Shown here: piece after piece, positions 1 through 5,648 of the stretch
Layout of the letters: each line of letters begins with the position of its first letter
Numbering within the stretch: the first letter of the stretch is position 1
Assembly (NCBI GenBank): GCA_018061205.1
Contig: JAGOUP010000021.1
Span: 1 to 8,693, forward strand
DNA length: 8,693 bases
Direction: 5' to 3'
Source of the DNA: Candidatus Levyibacteriota bacterium
Lineage (GTDB): Bacteria > Patescibacteriota > Microgenomatia > Levybacterales > UBA12049
The notes under the pieces: generated by a model
What the model saw: only the letters and a program-made list of their open reading frames with translations
What the model was told of the DNA's origin: nothing
Database searches by the model: none
Program-made: the position numbers and the translations under genes

Positions 1-186
1 GTTCTGGGGACCGCACTCATGGAAGCAGTAGCCGAAGCTGTCTCTCGTCTCGAAGCGACAGGCTTTTCCCTCGAACTCGGTGGTGACTGGGAAGCGTACA
101 TCATCGCTCAGATGAAGAAGGACAAGCGACTACTGGGGTTCGAGCTGGACAACGCAGTAGAGCAGCTCCTTCAAGTGATCCGCTAA
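1..186 (+). CDS. 3' end of an unrecognised protein-coding gene (partial)
   Basis: Frame 1 is open from the first base of the window to a TAA at 184-186, giving the last 61 residues of a protein whose start lies outside. The visible tail is rich in Ala, Glu and Leu and looks mostly helical (it includes EAVAEAVSRLEATGF and ends ELDNAVEQLLQVIR). There is no membrane segment and no motif I recognise. Codons are G/C-richer than those of the reverse transcriptase further right and resemble those of the next gene. Coding status rests on the open frame, the codon pattern and the clean end. The function is unknown. Confidence 0.6.
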   Translation, partial: VLGTALMEAVAEAVSRLEATGFSLELGGDWEAYIIAQMKKDKRLLGFELDNAVEQLLQVIR

Positions 187-246
187 ACATCACATCGGAC
201 ACCCGCTTGGGAGGAACAGACTTCACATCTGTACTCACCGTTCATC

Positions 247-253
247 AAAGGAG
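247..253 (+). promoter_or_regulatory. Shine-Dalgarno sequence of the small membrane protein gene
   Basis: AAAGGAG lies six bases before the ATG at 260. It fixes that start and is the clearest gene-linked ribosome binding site in the window; none of the minus-strand genes with a visible start has a comparable one. Confidence 0.8.
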
Positions 254-259
254 TGAGAC

Positions 260-598
260 ATGTCGCCGACGACTAAGCTAAGAGCTGCGTTGGGAGTATT
301 AGTGGCTTTGCTTCTCATGCTATGTGTGTATGCGTATAATGCTGATACCTCGACGGACTTGTTCCAACCTAGAGACAACTTCGCTCGCATCTATGCTCTT
401 TTCCCTGACCAACAGAATGGTATTGAGTTCATCGTCTACGACGACATCGAGCAAAAGCAGCGACAGGCAACATATGTTGTCGGATTCAAAGAAGACAGAC
501 TACCTCCTGTCGAGATCATCTGCACTGCTCTCTCATTTCATCGCCCTCCAGACTGTGCGGTGAAAGCAAGACGGAACATAAGCCGACCGAAGGGGTAA
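260..598 (+). CDS. Small hypothetical protein with one N-terminal membrane segment
   Basis: This 112-residue protein has a short basic N-terminus (MSPTTKLR) followed by a hydrophobic stretch at about residues 9-27 (LGVLVALLLMLCVYAY). That is a signal anchor or an uncleaved signal sequence, so the rest (about 28-112) probably faces outside the cytoplasm. The outer part has mixed charge, with a likely small beta region (GIEFIVYDD, then ATYVVGF). It has two cysteines about 11 residues apart (Cys88 and Cys99) that could form a disulphide, and a basic tail (KARRNISRPKG). The start is supported by AAAGGAG six bases upstream. A terminator-like hairpin follows at 680-703, so it appears to be a single-gene unit. 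I do not recognise the family. Cys22 is not in a convincing lipobox. Confidence 0.7.
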   Translation: MSPTTKLRAALGVLVALLLMLCVYAYNADTSTDLFQPRDNFARIYALFPDQQNGIEFIVYDDIEQKQRQATYVVGFKEDRLPPVEIICTALSFHRPPDCAVKARRNISRPKG

Positions 599-679
599 AC
601 CCGCAACAATAAAAACGATGCAAGTAGGGCGTCAAAAGTTGAAATGAAGAAGATAGTATTGCAGTTGCTGCGATGCTTT

Positions 680-703
680 GGTGATTCTCAATCACCTCTT
701 TTT
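680..703 (+). terminator. Rho-independent terminator candidate
   Basis: GGTGATT (680-686) pairs perfectly with AATCACC (690-696) around a CTC loop and is followed by TCTTTTT (697-703). The position, 82 bp after the stop at 598, suits termination of the small membrane protein transcript. The stem is short and A/T-containing, so strength is uncertain. Confidence 0.6.
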
Positions 704-764
704 CTCTATGCTATGACGCCTTTCTTGTTTTATGATCCTCCTTCCTAGTTTTGAATAAAAATAG

Positions 765-887
765 TCCTCAAATCGAATCCTGGAGGCTCACAACGAGGCT
801 ATAAATGAAATTCGTGATAAGAGAAAGATAGTGTTAGAAGCGGTTAACAAGAGAAGAAAAAAAATGGCAGAAAGGTTAAGGGATTGA
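765..887 (+). pseudogene. Possible gene remnant: coding-like fragment with no start codon
   Basis: Between the TAG at 762-764 and the TGA at 885-887 there are 40 sense codons with coding-like composition. They encode a charged, helix-prone segment (EAHNEAINEIRDKRKIVL, then a Lys/Arg-rich end KRRKKMAERLRD). No ATG occurs until near the end (codon 34), there is no Shine-Dalgarno sequence, and the only other possible start is a GTG in the middle. It could be the tail of a decayed gene or chance. The protein family cannot be told. Confidence 0.25.
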
Positions 888-914
888 AGAAAAAGTAGTT
901 ATATAGAGTATATC
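884..914 (+). promoter_or_regulatory. Weak promoter candidate upstream of the RT cassette
   Basis: TTGAAG (884-889) and TATATC (909-914) resemble -35 and -10 boxes, but the 19-base spacer is longer than ideal and both boxes are imperfect. Transcription from here would start about 20 bases before the inverted repeat at 943, which would suit expression of an upstream RNA and the cassette. The call rests on sequence resemblance only. Confidence 0.25.
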
Positions 915-942
915 ATTTCTAAAAAAACATGGGAAAATTTTG

Positions 943-1083
943 TATTGGTACATCCAAAAACCTTACCATAAATATGGTGGTTTCTTTTAATAGCTCCAGT
1001 CCAGGGGTATAGCCGTTTTGGCTCCAGGAGGGGGTCATATCTTATCTTAAAACTTACATCCTTTTAGGTATTGATGTACCATA
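943..1083 (+). ncRNA. Candidate structured RNA upstream of the reverse transcriptase
   Basis: TGGTACATC (946-954) pairs perfectly with GATGTACCA (1073-1081). The stem extends outward with one bulge (TA at 943-944 with TA at 1082-1083) and inward with interruptions (AA 956-957 with 1071-1072, then A959 with T1069 and CCT 961-963 with AGG 1066-1068). Inside are ACCAT-AAAT-ATGGT and AGCC-GTTTT-GGCT (1011-1023), and GCTCCAG occurs twice (993-999 and 1021-1027). The layout resembles the folded RNAs upstream of retron and defence-associated RTs, but no such family is recognised by sequence. It could instead be a leader element controlling the downstream genes, or simply DNA inverted repeats. Confidence 0.35.
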
Positions 1084-1100
1084 CCAGCTGTGTTAATCTA

Positions 1101-1123
1101 AAGGGAGCTATATGTTATCATAG
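1101..1123 (+). promoter_or_regulatory. Ribosome binding site with a three-codon minimal reading frame
   Basis: AAGGGAG (1101-1107) is followed four bases later by ATG TTA TCA TAG (1112-1123), encoding Met-Leu-Ser. The stop lies 14 bases before the ATG of the 63-residue gene. This could be a leader frame that loads ribosomes for reinitiation at 1138, or the leftover start region of a damaged gene. GGAGCTA (1104-1110), which overlaps the ribosome binding site, is complementary to TAGCTCC at 991-997 inside the upstream structured element. Confidence 0.35.
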
Positions 1124-1137
1124 AGTTAGTTCTTGGT

Positions 1138-1329
1138 ATGATCAAAGGTAAGTGGAAACACAAACCGACAGAAAACAACCTAGATCGCCTCCGAAAACTC
1201 GGACAGGAAGAAGAAATTCTTCTAAGGAGGGGAACAGCTTTGGAATTAAATCCGAAGTCCAGTACAACCCGAAACACCCGAAAAGTCAGGGTCAGGAAAC
1301 TGGCCCTTGACTTTCGAGACATAGAATAA
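1138..1329 (+). CDS. Small basic protein translationally coupled to the reverse transcriptase
   Basis: This 63-residue frame ends in TAA at 1327-1329, and its last A is the first base of the RT start codon (TAATG). The pair is therefore likely to be translated by stop-start coupling. The product is highly charged: a probable helix at about residues 12-31 (NNLDRLRKLGQEEEILLRRG), then an Arg/Lys-rich half with a repeated pattern (TRNTRKVRVRKLAL) ending in DFRDIE. An RNA-binding or RT-partner role is a reasonable guess but nothing shows it. There is no close Shine-Dalgarno sequence for the ATG. An internal AGGAGG (1225-1230) precedes an in-frame TTG at 1240, which could give a 29-residue form. 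It is G/C-richer than the RT. It is about half the length of the DGR accessory protein Avd, and I do not recognise a family. It could also be a non-coding stretch that happens to be open. Confidence 0.5.
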   Translation: MIKGKWKHKPTENNLDRLRKLGQEEEILLRRGTALELNPKSSTTRNTRKVRVRKLALDFRDIE

Positions 1330-2591
1330 TGATCTTACGAAAAGAGTTAAATAACATTTCACTTCTAACAAGATCATGGAAAAGCATTTATTCTTCAAAA
1401 GAGAAATTCAAAAGACATTCTTCAAAAGGCTCCGATGGAATCAGTATCCAAGATTTCAAAGACAATGACAGAACCTACCTACTCATGCTCCAAAAGGAAT
1501 TAAAAAAGAACAAATATCATAACAGCGCATTAAAAGGTATCCCAATTAAAAAATCAGAACCTGAAAAATATAGACTAATTGCCGTATCTAATATAAAGGA
1601 TAGAATCGTACATAAGGCATTGCTTGGAATTTTAAACCCAATAGTATTTCCATTTATAGATAATGGTGTAAGTTATTGTGGTGTTAAAAAAAATATATGG
1701 GCTGGCAGTACTAATGAAGCGTTAACTACAAAAAAAGCATTTGAAAAAGTTTTAGAACATGTAAGAAATAAAAAATTTTATGTTTTTAAAGCTGATATAA
1801 AAGGTTTTTATGACCATGTACCAAAACGAATGTTTTTCAACATCCTTAAAAAATTAATCCCAGACAACTCTCTCATTCCTATCATCAAAGAAATTATTTA
1901 TTTTAAACTGTCCAATCCAGAAGAATTTGATGGGAAAAAAGCATCGCTTCTACCCAAGAAATATGTGGGAATTTCTCAGGGTTCTGCTCTCTCTCAATTT
2001 TTTGCAAACATATACCTTGCTGATTTTGATATAAAAATGAAAAAGAAATATGGAGATAGATTCATAAGATATGTTGATGATTTTATTATTTTTTTCGATA
2101 CCAAAGAAGAAGCAAAGAAGGCTAAAAAATATGCAATTCGTGCTTTAAAGGTAAAAAAATTAGAATTATCTTCTGATCCAAATAAAACAAAAACAATAAG
2201 CATCAAGAATGACTATGTTGAATTTCTTGGAATTCGGATAGATCAAAATAAATTATCATACAAGAAAAGCAGAGCAGAGACCCAAAAGGTTATCAAAGAA
2301 ATTCTTGATGAACATAATCAAGATTTATACAGAAGATACAAAAACACCGCCGATATAATAAATTCTATGAACAACAAGATTAAAGGACGAGGCGATTATC
2401 TCCACTTTTATCATACTGAAGACACATATGAAGAAATTAATAAATGGATACAAATAAAAAGAAAGCAGAAAAAATTCAAGAATTTACAACTTCTCAATCC
2501 TAAAAAAATAACACCAATTATTAAAAAAAAGAATGGCAATCATTATTTAAATAGAATGATCCATTCTTATATATTTTTGCGCTCTTGTTAA
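1329..2591 (+). CDS. Reverse transcriptase, group II-like / DGR-like, unassigned class
   Basis: This 420-residue RNA-directed DNA polymerase shows RT blocks in order. Residues 69-98 hold IPIKKSEPEKYRLIAV and the KDRIVHKAL stretch. SYCGVKK (115-121) stands where group II RTs have SYGFRPG. Motif A is FKADIKGFYDHV (153-164, Asp156). Motif B is GISQGSALSQFFANIYL (214-230). Motif C is RYVDDFIIF (247-255, catalytic Asp250 and Asp251). Block 7 is VEFLGIRID (297-305). The thumb (about 320-375, MNNKIKGRGDYLHFYH then INKWIQ) resembles the group II maturase thumb. A Lys-rich tail (376-403) could bind RNA. There is no HNH endonuclease, CRISPR Cas1 fusion or membrane segment. The start at 1329 overlaps the previous stop and has no ribosome binding site. 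The gene is far more A/T-rich than both flanks, suggesting acquisition. Polymerase activity is likely; class and role are open. Confidence 0.93.
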   Translation: MILRKELNNISLLTRSWKSIYSSKEKFKRHSSKGSDGISIQDFKDNDRTYLLMLQKELKKNKYHNSALKGIPIKKSEPEKYRLIAVSNIKDRIVHKALLGILNPIVFPFIDNGVSYCGVKKNIWAGSTNEALTTKKAFEKVLEHVRNKKFYVFKADIKGFYDHVPKRMFFNILKKLIPDNSLIPIIKEIIYFKLSNPEEFDGKKASLLPKKYVGISQGSALSQFFANIYLADFDIKMKKKYGDRFIRYVDDFIIFFDTKEEAKKAKKYAIRALKVKKLELSSDPNKTKTISIKNDYVEFLGIRIDQNKLSYKKSRAETQKVIKEILDEHNQDLYRRYKNTADIINSMNNKIKGRGDYLHFYHTEDTYEEINKWIQIKRKQKKFKNLQLLNPKKITPIIKKKNGNHYLNRMIHSYIFLRSC

Positions 2592-2594
2592 CAA
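2585..2594. repeat. Short palindrome at the RT stop codon
   Basis: TTGTTAACAA is a perfect 10-base palindrome spanning the RT stop at 2589-2591. It has no loop and no T-run, so it is not a normal terminator. The 47-bp space between the RT stop and the ftsZ stop shows no other hairpin that I can support. Confidence 0.3.
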
Positions 2595-2638
2595 ACTATT
2601 TACAGTAGTATAGTAGAAGAAATTAAATCTATGAAGAC

Positions 2639-3799
2639 TCAATTCCTCTGTCTTAAGAATGCGGGGATTTCGAAGACGTCTTCGTCGGTTTCTTCTTGGG
2701 GTTTTTGGTTGGATTGATCTGACTGCGATTGTTGTGCAGGTGGATTTGGATTTGAGTTGATGAATGGGTTTGGCAATGGATTGTTTTGTGGCTGGGGAAC
2801 TGGTGGTTTTTCAAAAGGGGACACAAAATCTTTGAGTTTTTGTTTTGTGCTATCAAATCCTGTGGCGATAACTGTGATCTTCATTTGATCTTTCATGGAT
2901 TCATCGATGGCTGCGCCAAAAATGATGTTTGCATCTGGGTCTGCTGCTGCTGAGATGATTTTAGCTGCTTCATCTACTTCAGACATGGTGAGGTCGAGTC
3001 CACCAATGATGTTGAAAAGCACACCTCTGGCTCCTTCCATGGATATTTCCAGAAGTGGTGATGCGATAGCTGCTCGGGCGGCCGTCACAGCTCTATTTTC
3101 TCCCACACCATTTCCAATACCCATGAGTGCTGATCCGGCATTCATCATGATGCTTTTGACATCGGCAAAATCAACATTGATGAGTCCTGGAAGCGTAATC
3201 ATGTCAGAGATACCTTGTACGCCCTGAGAAAGCACACTATCTGCTACTTTAAATGCTTCCAACAGAGATAGTTTTTTATCAACAACATCCAGAATTCTTT
3301 GATTTGGAATAACGATGAGCGTATCGACTTTGTCTTTCATGTTGTCGATACCATCTTCTGCTTGTACCATGCGGCGGGTACCCTCAAAAGAGAACGGTTT
3401 CGTCACAACACCGATCGTTAAAGCACCCACGTCCTTTGCCACTTCAGCAATCACTGCTGCTGCTCCGGTTCCAGTTCCTCCTCCCATACCTGCTGCCAAA
3501 AAGACCATGTCTGATCCATCCAACAGTGCTCGAATTTTCTCTCTGGATTCCTCGGCTGCTTGTCGTCCCATTTCAGGATCTCCACCAGAACCCAATCCTC
3601 GAGTGATATTTTCACCAATTTGCAGTTTTGTTGCTGCGGCATTCGCTAACAGTGCTTGAGAATCAGTGTTGACTGCGACAAAATCTACGCCTTGAATTTG
3701 GGAGAGAGAAATCATGGAGTTGAGGGCGTTTCCACCACCACCACCAATACCAAGAACTCGAATTTTTGCAACATTGGAGGATTGTGGTTTTATAAGCAT
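2639..3799 (-). CDS. ftsZ: Cell division protein FtsZ
   Basis: FtsZ is the tubulin-like GTPase that polymerises into the cytokinetic ring at mid-cell. The 386 residues are full length. [13 protein letters not shown] (17-29) and the tubulin signature GGGTGTG (106-112) bind GTP. The T7 loop [11 protein letters not shown] (208-218) supplies the acidic residues (Asp210, Asp213) that act on GTP in the neighbouring subunit. The C-terminal domain runs to about residue 328. It is followed by a Pro/Asn/Gln-rich disordered linker (331-373) and the conserved tail [12 protein letters not shown] (375-386), the docking peptide for FtsA and other partners. The stop is TGA directly after this tail, arguing for the standard code. 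It is the last gene of the dcw cluster, 54 bp after ftsA. No Shine-Dalgarno sequence precedes the ATG; a promoter candidate sits just upstream. Confidence 0.98.
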   Translation of the reverse strand: MLIKPQSSNVAKIRVLGIGGGGGNALNSMISLSQIQGVDFVAVNTDSQALLANAAATKLQIGENITRGLGSGGDPEMGRQAAEESREKIRALLDGSDMVFLAAGMGGGTGTGAAAVIAEVAKDVGALTIGVVTKPFSFEGTRRMVQAEDGIDNMKDKVDTLIVIPNQRILDVVDKKLSLLEAFKVADSVLSQGVQGISDMITLPGLINVDFADVKSIMMNAGSALMGIGNGVGENRAVTAARAAIASPLLEISMEGARGVLFNIIGGLDLTMSEVDEAAKIISAAADPDANIIFGAAIDESMKDQMKITVIATGFDSTKQKLKDFVSPFEKPPVPQPQNNPLPNPFINSNPNPPAQQSQSDQSNQKPQEETDEDVFEIPAFLRQRN

Positions 3800-3815
3800 A
3801 GGTCTAAGTTGGAGT

Positions 3816-3844
3816 ATCGTAACAGATACGATTTATTTTTGCAA
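3816..3844 (-). promoter_or_regulatory. Promoter candidate and hairpin in the ftsA-ftsZ gap
   Basis: Read on the minus strand, TTGCAA (3839-3844) and TACGAT (3816-3821) match the -35 and -10 consensus at 4 of 6 positions each, with an ideal 17-base spacer. A start about seven bases on would leave only about ten bases before the ftsZ ATG, giving a nearly leaderless message. This would fit the missing ribosome binding site. The same bases form a hairpin (ATCGTA 3816-3821 with TACGAT 3827-3832, loop of five), which could instead act as a leader or attenuator. Confidence 0.4.
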
Positions 3845-3853
3845 GAAGAGGCG

Positions 3854-5179
3854 TTATGGAATAAATGATTTGATAAATGACCATATTTTTTGCGGGAGTT
3901 TTCCCAACTTTATTCCAGGAATTGATGGCATAGAAAAACCAAACGGCATAGACTCAGAGACTTCGGATTTTGCCCCATATGCAATCAGTCCAACCACTGT
4001 TGCGAATGCTGGATCTTGGACTTCATCAATGATCCCTTTGAGTCCTTCAGGATACCCGACACGAACCGGCATAGCGAGCGTTCTTTTTGCACAATCAGTG
4101 ATTCCAACAGTGCGTGCACCACCACCGGTCACCACAATGCCCGCTGGTGTTTGCCCTGCATAGCCGCTCTTTTTCACTTCAAGACCAATCATCGTAAATA
4201 TTTCATTGAGTCTGGGTCTGATGATCCCATCTATGAGTGTTTTTTTGGAAACCTTTCGAATTTCCTCAGGAAGTCCCAAGAAACTGAGATCTATTTCATC
4301 AGCACTTCTTTGTTCTGGTGTTTTTGTTTCTCGATCTGATTCTTCCATATCTTCCAAACGCAGTGGTCTCTTGTCTGCTGCTTTTGATAAATAGAGTTTT
4401 ATTTTTTCAGCAGATTCCAAAGAAATGCGAAGACCTATGGCTAAATCATTGGTGATATGACGAGCACCGATGGGCAATACGGAAGAATACGAAATGGATC
4501 CTTCTACATACACTGAAATATCTGTTGTCCCAGCTCCTATATCCACTAAGACCACACCGAGTTCTTTTTCTGTATCAGATAACACTGCCAAACTACTCGC
4601 ATAACCACTGAACACGATACTATCAGCATCAACCCCTACCTCAGAGAGTGCCTTTTCCAAATTTCGAAGTGAGGTGGAGGCAGCAGTAATCATATGTGTA
4701 TCAACTTCCAATCGTACACCTGTCATACCAACAGGATCATGAATACCATCTTGTCCATCAACGGTATAATTTCGTGGAAGAACATGAATCACTTCTCGAG
4801 GAGATGAGAGAGAAATCGCCTTTGCTGCATCAATAACCCGTATCAAATCATTTTGTGTGACTTCGCCCCCTGGTGCTGATACAGCAACAACGCCTTTGGA
4901 ATTTTGACTTTCAATATGTCCGCCACCGATGGATGCGATGACATGTGAGGCACTATACCCTGCCATACGCTCTGCGGCTTCAAGAGACATATTGATCGCT
5001 GATACTGCTTCATCTATATCGACAATCTGTCCTTTTCGAATACCTGCTGCTTTTTGTTCAGAAACACCGAGAATATTGATACTATCGGTGATTTTGGCAA
5101 TAAGGGTGACTACTTTTGAGGTACCTATATCAATACCAACAACGATTTTTCCATCTGTTGTACGTCCGCTATTATTCAT
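3854..5179 (-). CDS. ftsA: Cell division protein FtsA
   Basis: FtsA is the actin-like ATPase that binds the FtsZ tail and anchors it to the inner face of the membrane. It is 441 residues from the ATG at 5179. The actin-fold signatures are present: phosphate-1 VGIDIGTSKV (14-23), phosphate-2 VVLVDIGAGTTDIS (209-222), and adenosine motif GIVVTGGGARTVGI (347-360). The 1C subdomain typical of FtsA (roughly 90-170) is kept. The end, LGKLPQKIWSFIKSFI (425-440), looks like the amphipathic membrane-targeting helix. A charged insertion at about 268-300 (KAADKRPLRLEDMEESDRE onward) seems longer than in E. coli FtsA. A TTG start at 5224 would add 15 residues and overlap ftsQ by 29 bases. The ATG is preferred because it sits 16 bases after the ftsQ stop and just before the conserved fold. 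Neither start has a ribosome binding site. Confidence 0.96.
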   Translation of the reverse strand: MNNSGRTTDGKIVVGIDIGTSKVVTLIAKITDSINILGVSEQKAAGIRKGQIVDIDEAVSAINMSLEAAERMAGYSASHVIASIGGGHIESQNSKGVVAVSAPGGEVTQNDLIRVIDAAKAISLSSPREVIHVLPRNYTVDGQDGIHDPVGMTGVRLEVDTHMITAASTSLRNLEKALSEVGVDADSIVFSGYASSLAVLSDTEKELGVVLVDIGAGTTDISVYVEGSISYSSVLPIGARHITNDLAIGLRISLESAEKIKLYLSKAADKRPLRLEDMEESDRETKTPEQRSADEIDLSFLGLPEEIRKVSKKTLIDGIIRPRLNEIFTMIGLEVKKSGYAGQTPAGIVVTGGGARTVGITDCAKRTLAMPVRVGYPEGLKGIIDEVQDPAFATVVGLIAYGAKSEVSESMPFGFSMPSIPGIKLGKLPQKIWSFIKSFIP

Positions 5180-5195
5180 ACTTTTTAAAAGCGTT

Positions 5196-5645
5196 TTATT
5201 TAGGCACGAGAACCGGCCTATCAAACCGTAAATCCAATGAAACGAAATGCTTCCCCTCTATTGTAAAGCGTGAGCTTATAAGTTGTAAAGAGGAGATTTG
5301 TATATCGAGTGGTTTTTTTTGCGAAATAGTGACTTTTTCGCCTGTTTTGAGTACTACTTTGTAACTATCATCTGTACTCATGATACTCTCGACAACAAAT
5401 CCTGCTTTTTTTAATTTTTGCTTTACGAGCTGCTCTGTCATGGTATGTTCGCCACTTTGATTAAAAGAAAAACCAGAAGCGAGCGGGCTAATATACCATT
5501 GATGTGTTACATATTTACTCAGTTCCGGAATAGTATATGCCAAACAAGCAACAACACCAACAAAACAAAAAAGCCCGAAGAAGAAAAACAGAACCCTTTT
5601 TCGGCTAAATCGTTTCTGTCTTCGTTTTGCACCATCAATTCCCAT
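5196..5645 (-). CDS. ftsQ: Reduced FtsQ/DivIB-like division protein
   Basis: FtsQ is a bitopic membrane protein that links early division proteins to the septal synthase complex, mainly through FtsB and FtsL. This version has only 149 residues, against about 250-280 in the usual family. It has a basic cytoplasmic start (AKRRQKRFSRKR), one membrane segment at about 18-37 (VLFFFFGLFCFVGVVACLAY), and an outer domain. The part from about residue 92 (YKVVLKTGEKVTIS, QLISSRF, then SLDLRFDRPVLV) matches the end of the FtsQ beta domain. There is not enough sequence between the membrane segment and this region for a normal POTRA domain. Identity rests on position between murG and ftsA, topology and the DLRFDRP ending. 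The start at 5645 is three bases after the murG stop, suggesting translational coupling. Confidence 0.8.
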   Translation of the reverse strand: MGIDGAKRRQKRFSRKRVLFFFFGLFCFVGVVACLAYTIPELSKYVTHQWYISPLASGFSFNQSGEHTMTEQLVKQKLKKAGFVVESIMSTDDSYKVVLKTGEKVTISQKKPLDIQISSLQLISSRFTIEGKHFVSLDLRFDRPVLVPK

Positions 5646-5648
5646 ACA

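Larger units (their letters stand above)
599..1137 (+). other. 540-bp gap without a convincing gene
   Basis: No complete gene is visible here on either strand. From left to right it holds: an outer inverted repeat (GGCGTCA at 628-634, TGACGCC at 714-720) enclosing the terminator hairpin and a GCAG-TTG-CTGC mini-hairpin (661-671); a coding-like open stretch without a start codon (765-887); a weak promoter-like sequence (884-914); a larger imperfect inverted repeat (943-1083); and an AAGGGAG Shine-Dalgarno sequence (1101-1107) serving only a three-codon frame. It is best read as a regulatory and non-coding region upstream of the reverse transcriptase, possibly with gene debris. Confidence 0.6.

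Noticed and set aside
768..800. tRNA 3' end or attachment site (ATCGAATCC followed by TGGAGGCTCA)
   Set aside because: It resembles a T-loop and acceptor end, but no matching 5-bp T stem, anticodon arm or 5' acceptor half is present, and there is no integrase or second copy.
943..1085. Retron msr-msd flanked by a1/a2 repeats
   Set aside because: The GGTACATC/GATGTACC pair looks like an a1/a2 pair, but the RT lacks the retron NAxxH and VTG features as far as I can see. The 63-residue ORF also separates the element from the RT. Kept only as a structured RNA candidate.
1098..1322. 74-residue minus-strand frame opposite the small basic protein
   Set aside because: It overlaps the plus-strand frame almost entirely. 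The plus frame has stop-start coupling to the RT; the minus frame has no ribosome binding site or neighbour.
943..2591. Complete diversity-generating retroelement with template and variable repeats
   Set aside because: The SQ motif is suggestive, and 1150-1330 is moderately A-rich. However, I found no second copy in the window differing at adenines, no C-type-lectin-like target gene and no recognisable Avd. A genome-wide search for near-repeats of 900-1330 with A-specific mismatches would decide it.
1329..2638. Group II intron with its RT in domain IV
   Set aside because: There is no endonuclease domain, no GTGYG-type 5' boundary that I can place, and only 47 bp between the RT stop and ftsZ, too little for domains V and VI.
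2591..2641. TGA recoding (as in Gracilibacteria/Absconditabacteria)
   Set aside because: No gene contains an in-frame TGA, and ftsZ stops at TGA exactly after its conserved tail, so the standard code fits.
3714..4163. 149-residue plus-strand frame opposite ftsZ/ftsA, and similar antisense frames across the cluster
   Set aside because: These lie opposite strongly conserved genes, with low-complexity products typical of antisense shadows, and show no motifs or ribosome binding sites.
5180..5224. Longer FtsA from a TTG start at 5224
   Set aside because: It would overlap ftsQ by 29 bases and add a 15-residue N-terminus with no FtsA similarity. The ATG at 5179 fits family length and operon spacing better.
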